From NCBI GenBank assembly GCA_016844485.1, contig JAENIZ010000065.1, forward strand, positions 1 to 11,228: a stretch of 11,228 nucleotides of DNA, read 5' to 3'. The notes beneath the pieces were generated by a model. That model was not told the DNA's origin. It saw only the letters and a program-made list of their open reading frames with translations, and did no database searches. This DNA comes from Gammaproteobacteria bacterium (GTDB lineage: Bacteria; Pseudomonadota; Gammaproteobacteria; Eutrophobiales; Eutrophobiaceae). This document shows positions 6,331 through 11,228 of the stretch, piece after piece; position 1 is the stretch's first letter; every line of letters starts with the position of its first letter. The position numbers and the translations under genes are program-made.

Positions 6331-6768
6331 ATGTCAAATCATTTTGAATTACCCATCCGTATTGACATCAGGCCCTCATTCTGGCTGGCATGCGGACTGA
6401 CGGTTGCCCATCTTGGGGCTTGCGTCATCCTGTTTGCTGTTGAACTGGCCCTGGCCATAAAGCTAATGCTTGCTTTGGCCATCCTTATCAGTCTGTTACA
6501 TACGTTACGTACCTATGTTTTACAGAAAAATCCCCATAGCCCCGTACAATTGCTATTGGACGTCATGGAGGAATGGCACTTGACCACAGCCAATGGTGAA
6601 ACCTGCGAGGTCACGTTGAGATCGGGCGCGCTGGTCCATCCATTGCTGGTAGTCCTGCCTTTTAGAGACGGGGTGCGCTTTCCCGTTGTGATCTTAACGC
6701 CGGATGTAGTTGATGCTGGTATGTTTCGCCGTCTCCGCGTCAGATTGAGATACCAGCGTCAGGTATAA
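6331..6768 (+). CDS. ygfX: YgfX/CptA-family membrane protein
   Basis: YgfX (CptA, PF07254) is a small inner-membrane protein usually encoded next to sdhE. In E. coli it has been described as the toxin partner of SdhE/CptB, affecting the cytoskeleton. I assign the start at ATG 6331, giving 145 residues. AGGAGGT lies 12 bases upstream, a long but plausible spacing, and no better in-frame start exists. Family features are an N-terminal basic RIDIRPS, two closely spaced membrane segments at about residues 18-35 and 37-54, then a soluble domain ending in the typical MFRRLRVRLRYQ. It is not adjacent to sdhE here: it diverges from the SDHAF4-like gene at the head of the sdh locus. The family is divergent, so the call rests on topology, the C-terminal RLRVRL pattern and context. 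Confidence 0.8.
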   Translation: MSNHFELPIRIDIRPSFWLACGLTVAHLGACVILFAVELALAIKLMLALAILISLLHTLRTYVLQKNPHSPVQLLLDVMEEWHLTTANGETCEVTLRSGALVHPLLVVLPFRDGVRFPVVILTPDVVDAGMFRRLRVRLRYQRQV

Positions 6769-6769
6769 A

Positions 6770-6860
6770 GGTTCAACGTTCAACGTTCAAGGTTCAGGGT
6801 TCAAGGTTCAAGGTTCAGGGTTCAAGGTTCAAGGTTCAGGGTTCGGTTTAACTTTGAACT
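6770..6860. repeat. Heptanucleotide tandem array (GGTTCAA type) between convergent genes
   Basis: Eleven 7-base units in exact phase run from 6770 to 6846: GGTTCAA, CGTTCAA twice, then GGTTCAG, GGTTCAA, GGTTCAA repeated with a 21-base higher-order period, ending GGTTCGG. Two units of roughly reverse-complement character follow (TTTAACT, TTGAACT), then a T-run (6860-6865). TTGAAC can pair with GTTCAA units, giving a hairpin plus T-run that could terminate ygfX transcription. The array fills the gap between ygfX and the convergent squalene-synthase-like gene. Confidence 0.9.
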
Positions 6861-6863
6861 TTT

Positions 6864-7697
6864 TTATTGGCATTGCCTTTTCGTTTGCCAGGCGATCCAT
6901 AATTTTCTCAGCGGGGTAAGGGATATCCTGTGATCCTGCAACATGAATCCATCACCCGCAATTTCCTTGCAGGTATGCATGACAATGCGGGACATAATCA
7001 GCCCATGTAGTTGCAGGAAGCGATCGCTGTCCGGAAATTGTGTGTAGCAATATTCCAGCCGTTCAACGAGACGCTGAACCTGACCGGTGAAGAATTCATC
7101 TACATTTTTATTCTTTGTGTTGATCAGGTCCTGTAGTTCTATTCCCGTACTGACCATTTCATCCCGCGGCCAGAATAACCGGCCTTGCAGGATATGGGTC
7201 CTTGCATTTTGGAGTATCTGAAAATATGCGATTAAACAGCCGATCTCGCCGGCAAGTTCGGGTGTTTTGGAGTCATGATAGGTACAGATATCTGCGGAGT
7301 ATTTCCAGAGTTGACCAGGACCCTGTCGTAAATAATCCATCAAGTCTTGATGTGTGTCTGGTTGCCTGACATTAATCCGCTGTTCGTAATGATCAATGAG
7401 CCTTCGTAATTGATCTTCCGGAATTGCACGCACAGTGATAAACGCAGCAAGCTCTTTCCCGACAGGATGTCTTGCATTGCTGGCATAAGTGCGTTGAATT
7501 TCATCATGCCACCATGCGAGTTTGAGTCGCGCGACGCCCGGATCGGTGCATTCTTCGATGACGTTTTCCAGTTCAGCTGCAAAGGCATGCAGGGCAAAAA
7601 GCTGGCGTCTCAACTGTTCCGGCTGAAAAAGGGTGCTGTAATAAAAATTTGAACCTTGAGGTGCTGCCTTATTGCGGCAATATTCTTCCGCGCTCAT
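6864..7697 (-). CDS. Squalene/phytoene-synthase-fold protein lacking catalytic aspartates (NDUFAF6-like)
   Basis: This 277-residue protein has the all-alpha trans-isoprenyl diphosphate synthase (squalene/phytoene synthase) fold, shown by LFALHAFAAELENV (33-46), RLKLAWWHDEIQRTY (57-71), HPVGKEL (77-83) and GRLFWPRDEM (172-181). Active enzymes carry two Asp-rich metal-binding motifs. Here the first is replaced by AAELENVIEE (40-49), and the second, normally D-x-x-x-D before the GR.YLPRD stretch, reads QNARTH (163-168). An enzymatic prenyl-condensing role is therefore doubtful. The pattern AF..ELE.V....ARLKLAWW resembles NDUFAF6, the catalytically inactive mitochondrial complex I assembly factor. 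Its ATG shares one base with the stop of the upstream phosphatase gene (TGATG), so it is translationally coupled in the ubiG block. A role in respiratory complex assembly or lipid handling is inference. Confidence 0.8.
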   Translation of the reverse strand: MSAEEYCRNKAAPQGSNFYYSTLFQPEQLRRQLFALHAFAAELENVIEECTDPGVARLKLAWWHDEIQRTYASNARHPVGKELAAFITVRAIPEDQLRRLIDHYEQRINVRQPDTHQDLMDYLRQGPGQLWKYSADICTYHDSKTPELAGEIGCLIAYFQILQNARTHILQGRLFWPRDEMVSTGIELQDLINTKNKNVDEFFTGQVQRLVERLEYCYTQFPDSDRFLQLHGLIMSRIVMHTCKEIAGDGFMLQDHRISLTPLRKLWIAWQTKRQCQ

Positions 7698-8362
7698 CAG
7701 TCAGTGTGGAGATTGTGTATCCAGTCAATTATTTCACCTGGATCAGAGATTATCCCGTCTGCCCGCCATTGAGACGGCTCTTCATCTTTGCCGATGTAGC
7801 CGTATTGTGCAATCAGGGTGTGCATCCCTGCGGCCCGTCCGGCTTCAATATCACGTTCGGCATCACCAACATAAAGTGAGCAACCGGGATCGCTGTCTGT
7901 AATTTTACATGCATGCAGCATGGGAGCAGGGTGGGGTTTCTTGTTCTCAGTTGTATCGCCGCTGATGATACATTTAGCACGTTTGTCGAGTCCAAGTTTT
8001 TGCATAACGGGAAGTGTCAGCCATGAGGGTTTATTGGTGATTACACCCCAGACAAGACCGTCCGATTCCAGGGTGTCCAACACGCGCGGCATTCCCGGGA
8101 AAAGATGTGTACCGCTATGCAGACGGGACTTATAGATCTCCAGGAAGCGTTGCCGTAATGAGATAAATTCAGGTTTATCTTCATCAATATTAAAAGCCAG
8201 CCGGACCAGGGCGTTTCCGCCCAGTGAGACCGTTGGACGTATGACATCAAACGTGAGGACTGCCTTGCCCTGTTCTGCAAGGAGTTGATTCAGGGATGCA
8301 GCGAGGTCCGGTGCCGTATCTGCAAGCGTACCATCCAGGTCAAAAAAGACAGCCTTAATCAT
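7697..8362 (-). CDS. HAD-superfamily phosphatase, phosphoglycolate phosphatase (Gph) or MurNAc-6-phosphate phosphatase (MupP) type
   Basis: This cytosolic HAD-IA phosphatase has all four motifs: FFDLDGTLADT (nucleophile Asp8, acid/base Asp10), VITNK (motif II), KKPHPAP (motif III Lys) and VGDAERD (motif IV). I choose ATG 8362, giving 221 residues. GGTGAT lies 8 bases before it, and the HAD fold starts right at MIKAVFFD. A longer frame from ATG 8386 would add eight residues overlapping ubiG. The gene begins 4 bases after the ubiG stop and shares one base with the next gene. By family it would be annotated phosphoglycolate phosphatase. However, in Pseudomonas the HAD gene beside ubiG is mupP, which acts in peptidoglycan recycling, so MupP is a real alternative. 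The sequence does not settle the substrate. Confidence 0.85.
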   Translation of the reverse strand: MIKAVFFDLDGTLADTAPDLAASLNQLLAEQGKAVLTFDVIRPTVSLGGNALVRLAFNIDEDKPEFISLRQRFLEIYKSRLHSGTHLFPGMPRVLDTLESDGLVWGVITNKPSWLTLPVMQKLGLDKRAKCIISGDTTENKKPHPAPMLHACKITDSDPGCSLYVGDAERDIEAGRAAGMHTLIAQYGYIGKDEEPSQWRADGIISDPGEIIDWIHNLHTD

Positions 8363-8366
8363 CTTG

Positions 8367-9077
8367 TTAATCACCAAAACATGCATGCAACAGATAATTT
8401 ACATCGGGATTTTTAGTCAATGTTGCATGGCCCATGACCGGAATATACGACATGCCGGCGATATCTTTAACGTCAAGCCCATGCCGCTGACACCATGCTG
8501 CGAGTTCCGAAGGGCGAATAAACCTGGCGTAGTCATGTGTCCCGGCAGGTAATATCTTTAACAGGTGTTCCGCTCCCAATATCGCAAACAAGTAGGCCTT
8601 GAGAGTCCTGTTAATGGTGGAAAAAATGACATGGCCTCGTGGTTTAATGAGCCTTGCGCAGGCACGAATGATCGATTCAGGATCGGGTACATGTTCAAGC
8701 ATCTCCATGCACGTTACCACATCGTATCGATGTTCATTCTGGCCGGCATAATCTTCGGGGACAGCATTTATATATTGAATTTCAAGCCCTGATTGCTGAC
8801 TATGTTCCCGTGCCACTGCAAGCGGCGCATCGCTGATATCCAGTCCGGTGACATAAGCACCCTTTGTTGCCATTGCCTCCGTCAGGAGACCACCACCGCA
8901 ACCCATATCGAGGACGGTTTTACCGGCTAATTTGACCCCGCGATCGATATACTCAAGACGGAGTGGATTGATATCATGCAGCATTTTGAATTGGCCACCA
9001 GGGTTCCACCATTCCGAAGCAAGCGCATCGAATTTCCCCTTTTCCTGTGCATCAACATTCAGCATTGCTTCTGGCAT
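8367..9077 (-). CDS. ubiG: Ubiquinone biosynthesis O-methyltransferase UbiG
   Basis: UbiG performs both O-methylations of ubiquinone synthesis (2-polyprenyl-6-hydroxyphenol and 3-demethylubiquinol) using S-adenosylmethionine, at the inner membrane surface. Family features are KFDALASEWWNPGGQFK and HDINPLRL near the N-terminus, the SAM motif VLDMGCGGGLL (55-65), VVTCMEMLEHVPDP, FSTINR, and the end DVNYLLHACFGD. I start it at ATG 9077 (236 residues). The alternative GTG at 9092 lies inside GAGGTGATTA, which looks like the ribosome binding site itself. The gene heads a compact block with the HAD phosphatase and the squalene-synthase-like gene. Its product, ubiquinone, is the electron acceptor of the complex II encoded nearby. 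Confidence 0.96.
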   Translation of the reverse strand: MPEAMLNVDAQEKGKFDALASEWWNPGGQFKMLHDINPLRLEYIDRGVKLAGKTVLDMGCGGGLLTEAMATKGAYVTGLDISDAPLAVAREHSQQSGLEIQYINAVPEDYAGQNEHRYDVVTCMEMLEHVPDPESIIRACARLIKPRGHVIFSTINRTLKAYLFAILGAEHLLKILPAGTHDYARFIRPSELAAWCQRHGLDVKDIAGMSYIPVMGHATLTKNPDVNYLLHACFGD

Positions 9078-9142
9078 AAAATAATTAATCACCTCAATAC
9101 CTGTGATTTTAATTTAATTTTACCAACTAATCGATTGATTAC

Positions 9143-9171
9143 TTGAGACATTAAAATGAAACAAGTATACA
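9143..9171 (+). promoter_or_regulatory. Sigma70-type promoter for mlaA
   Basis: TTGAGA (9143-9148, five of six consensus bases) and TATACA (9166-9171, four of six) are separated by exactly 17 bases, pointing toward mlaA. The start would be near 9178, giving a 5' leader of about 170 bases. No experimental support is available from sequence. Confidence 0.5.
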
Positions 9172-9347
9172 AAACCAGGCCCGGTTCCGATTATCCGGAA
9201 ATTTTTATTGTTCTGATAGATTTAAATAATAACAGTTGTTGTTGTAGGCTGTCGGAAGAACTGTCCCGGTTAACAATAAAAAGTCATCACAAATTCATAT
9301 CCAGATTTCATATCTTTTACAGAACGTCCAACAAAGGAGTCTGACGT

Positions 9348-10067
9348 ATGCCGGTGGGAATCTTGCGTAATATCAGGGGGGCGTGCAGTATCGCGCTGGT
9401 GATTTTTATCGGTGGGTGTGCAACTACCGGGTCCGGCGATCCGCGTGATCCCTTCGAGGGATTCAATCGCGGTGTCTATTCGTTCAATCAGGCCGTCGAT
9501 GATGCGCTTTTTGATCCACTCGGCAAGCTATACAGGACAATCACGCCCGAGTTTGTTGATAAAGGCATTACCAATTTCTTCAGAAATCTGAATGATATTG
9601 CCGTTGTTGCGAATGATTTTCTGCAGTTGAAGGTAAATCAGGCCTTTTCAGATGTGTCCAGAATTGTCCTGAATTCGACAATTGGATTAGCAGGTTTTTT
9701 TGATGTGTCTACACCTATCGGATTCCCCAAACATGATGAGGATTTTGGTCAAACCCTGGCATTCTGGGGAATAGGGTCGGGCCCTTACGTTATGCTACCG
9801 TTATTTGGACCAACAACAGTACGTGATGCTACCGGACTTGCCGTGGATCGAGGTGTATTGAATCCGGTTTTTTATGTGAATGTTGCTGAACTCCAGGCCG
9901 GCTTGCTCACACTTAACTATATCGATTTCAAGTCTGACCTGTTGAGCGGGAAAAAGCTGCTGGGAGAGGCCGCCCTCGATGAATACGAATTTCTCAAGAA
10001 TGCCTATTTTGAAAAACGGGCAAATCAGATAAGCGATGGAGCTGCGCCTGATATTTCAGAACCATAA
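9348..10067 (+). CDS. mlaA: MlaA (VacJ) outer-membrane phospholipid transport lipoprotein
   Basis: MlaA is an outer-membrane lipoprotein that removes mislocalised phospholipids from the outer leaflet and passes them to MlaC for return to the inner membrane through MlaFEDB. It has 239 residues. The N-terminus is a lipoprotein signal: basic LRNIR, a hydrophobic stretch and the lipobox IGGC with Cys24; Ala at +2 fits outer-membrane sorting. The family core is present: DPFEGFNRGVYSFNQAVDD, LYRTITPE, FFRNLNDI, STIGLAGFFD, FGQTLAFWGIGSGPYVMLPLFGP and the region after VRDATGLAVDR. The ribosome binding site AAGGAG (9334-9339) lies 8 bases before the ATG. The gene stands alone, diverging from ubiG; other mla genes are not in the window. 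It ends in the heptamer hairpin shared with the convergent gene. Confidence 0.96.
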   Translation: MPVGILRNIRGACSIALVIFIGGCATTGSGDPRDPFEGFNRGVYSFNQAVDDALFDPLGKLYRTITPEFVDKGITNFFRNLNDIAVVANDFLQLKVNQAFSDVSRIVLNSTIGLAGFFDVSTPIGFPKHDEDFGQTLAFWGIGSGPYVMLPLFGPTTVRDATGLAVDRGVLNPVFYVNVAELQAGLLTLNYIDFKSDLLSGKKLLGEAALDEYEFLKNAYFEKRANQISDGAAPDISEP

Positions 10068-10160
10068 TAGTGAATAGTGATTGGTGAATAGTGATTGGTA
10101 AAAAAAGACTTTAATAAATTACTAATTACTAATCACTAATTACTTATTACCGGTTACTAG
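10068..10160. repeat. Heptanucleotide inverted array between convergent mlaA and FGE-domain gene (possible bidirectional terminator)
   Basis: The left arm has five 7-base units (TAGTGAA, TAGTGAT, TGGTGAA, TAGTGAT, TGGTAAA; 10068-10102). The right arm has six (TTACTAA, TTACTAA, TCACTAA, TTACTTA, TTACCGG, TTACTAG; 10119-10160). The arms are near reverse complements over about 33 bases, and most mismatches are C/T, so they remain G-U pairable. The spacer is A/T-rich with A- and T-runs. The hairpin directly follows the mlaA stop and includes the stop codon of the convergent gene. Bidirectional termination is inferred. Confidence 0.85.
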
Positions 10161-11227
10161 TCGAGTTCCTGCAGAATTCGAAAGCCGGTATAGATGTCAG
10201 CAACATTGGCCTGTAGCTTGAATCGTGCCCCTGAGCGCAGGGCATCTGCATTATCGGCGTAGGATCCGCCCCGGACGACACGATCATCCCCTGAATCATT
10301 CCACGCAGAGCCATCATTGGGGGCTCCGTTATAACCGTCGTGCCAGGTATCAGTAACCCATTCACGCACATTGCCCACCATGTGGTACAGGCGGAATTTA
10401 TTGCGGTTTATCGAGCGATCGGTAACCGGTATCGGGGAATTGAGTAGTTTGCGATCGGAAAATACGGCGTCTGTAATCAGGACTTCATCTCCGAATGGAT
10501 ATTGGCTTGTTGTTCCAGCGCGTGCTGCGTACTCCCATTCTGCTTCACTGGGCAAACGATGTTTATTTCCGGTTTTTTCAGTCAACCATGTGGTATAGGC
10601 CACCGCATCATGCCAGGAGACATTAACGACAGGGTAATCTTTGCCTTCCCAGGGTTGTTGCGGACATTTTCTTTGGGCTGCATCGCAAAATTGCTTGTAT
10701 TCTCCGTGGGTAATCTCATTGACTGACAAGGCAAACGGGTAATTGATATCAACTTCCCTGGTGGGTTGTTCATGTGGTTTCCCGCCACCCATCATAAATT
10801 TCTTGCCTGCAATGACTACCATGGTGGGGCTATTACCCACGCCGTCAATTACATCGCGACAATACGGTTTCCGGTTTTTGAGTAATGCTGTACTGCATTC
10901 GAATTTATTTTTGGTAACGGACTGTGCTACGGTTTTAGCAGGTACCTCGGCAGTTACTGGGGCTTCTTTCGGTGTTTCCGGGATCTCTTTTGTGGCGGCC
11001 TCTTCCACTACCGGGACTGGCGCGGTAATTATTTCAGCGGGGGCAGTGGGTTCCTCCGTAGCAGGGGAAACAGTTTCTGTTGTCTCTGCAAGAGGGGCAT
11101 CAGTAGCTGTAACCGGCCCACTTTCTTTTTCTTCAATCGGGGCAGGTTCAGGCGGCTCTGTTACTTGCGGGATGGCTGCCGTTTCTTCAACTGCGGGTTC
11201 GATTGGTTGAACAGCATCTTCAGCAGG
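10157..11227 (-). CDS. FGE/SUMF1-domain (formylglycine-generating enzyme-like) protein, 5' end outside window
   Basis: The frame is open from the right edge for 356 residues to the TAG at 10157; the N-terminus lies beyond the window. The first ~105 visible residues are a low-complexity Pro/Glu/Ala/Thr/Val linker, typical of a periplasmic spacer or a tether between domains. The C-terminal ~225 residues are a SUMF1/FGE-sulfatase domain: PTMVVIAGKKFMMGG, NEITHGEYKQFCDA, YPVVNVSWHDAVAYTTWL, RLPSEAEWEYAARAG, GNVREWVTDTW, RVVRGGSY and YTGFRIL. True formylglycine-generating enzymes need paired cysteines after the RGGS motif. Here that stretch (ADNADALRSGARF) has none, so sulfatase activation is unlikely; a structural, binding or other nonheme-iron role is possible. 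The missing N-terminus could hold a signal peptide, lipobox or kinase domain. The function is not known from this sequence. Confidence 0.85.
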   Translation of the reverse strand, partial: PAEDAVQPIEPAVEETAAIPQVTEPPEPAPIEEKESGPVTATDAPLAETTETVSPATEEPTAPAEIITAPVPVVEEAATKEIPETPKEAPVTAEVPAKTVAQSVTKNKFECSTALLKNRKPYCRDVIDGVGNSPTMVVIAGKKFMMGGGKPHEQPTREVDINYPFALSVNEITHGEYKQFCDAAQRKCPQQPWEGKDYPVVNVSWHDAVAYTTWLTEKTGNKHRLPSEAEWEYAARAGTTSQYPFGDEVLITDAVFSDRKLLNSPIPVTDRSINRNKFRLYHMVGNVREWVTDTWHDGYNGAPNDGSAWNDSGDDRVVRGGSYADNADALRSGARFKLQANVADIYTGFRILQELD

Positions 11228-11228
11228 C

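Noticed and set aside
9156..9344. A 62-codon plus-strand ORF before mlaA
   Set aside because: It starts inside the likely mlaA promoter (9143-9171), has no convincing ribosome binding site, is rich in rare codons (ATA, AGA, AGG), resembles no family I know, and ends on the mlaA ribosome binding site region.
10743..11210. A 155-codon plus-strand ORF rich in Ser, Gly, Val and Ala
   Set aside because: It is the antisense shadow of the FGE-domain gene and its low-complexity linker.

Overview
The window looks like chromosomal DNA of a free-living gammaproteobacterium. Supporting signs are the SdhE, YgfX and YgfZ homologues, a two-membrane-anchor (SdhC/SdhD) succinate dehydrogenase, UbiG for ubiquinone synthesis, and the outer-membrane lipoprotein MlaA. 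Base composition is even and moderate. Three separate heptanucleotide tandem arrays sit between genes. I cannot place it at genus level from the sequence alone.

Layout. Positions 1-6177 are all on the minus strand. Reading in the direction of transcription, they hold a small SDHAF4/DUF1674-type assembly factor (6016-6177), then sdhC, sdhD, sdhA, sdhB and sdhE, then ygfZ and a 3'-truncated agmatine deiminase gene (aguA, cut by the window start). A YgfX-family gene points the other way at 6331-6768. Next is a minus-strand block ubiG > HAD phosphatase > squalene/phytoene-synthase-like protein (9077 down to 6864), with very tight gene junctions. A plus-strand mlaA (9348-10067) diverges from ubiG. 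It converges on a minus-strand gene for an FGE/SUMF1-domain protein that runs off the right edge (10157-11227).

How the genes fit together. The left half is a complex II locus with its maturation factors: SDHAF4-like protein (SdhA chaperone and SdhA-SdhB joining), SdhE (flavin attachment to SdhA), YgfZ (folate-binding protein supporting Fe-S enzymes) and, divergently, YgfX, the usual genomic partner of SdhE. The right half adds ubiquinone synthesis (UbiG), whose product is the electron acceptor of complex II, and a squalene-synthase-fold protein lacking the catalytic aspartates, which resembles the complex I assembly factor NDUFAF6. The window is therefore mostly about building respiratory complexes.

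Main anomalies. (1) sdhB carries an in-frame TAA exactly where the conserved Ser of the RRSCREG motif should be, just before the first [2Fe-2S] cysteine; the reading frame is otherwise intact. (2) Three arrays with a strict 7-base period occur in about 7 kb: one between sdhA and sdhB, the other two between convergent gene pairs. Each has inverted complementary units and could fold into a hairpin. (3) A hairpin followed by a U-run lies immediately upstream of sdhC. (4) The FGE-domain protein lacks the active-site cysteines of true formylglycine-generating enzymes.
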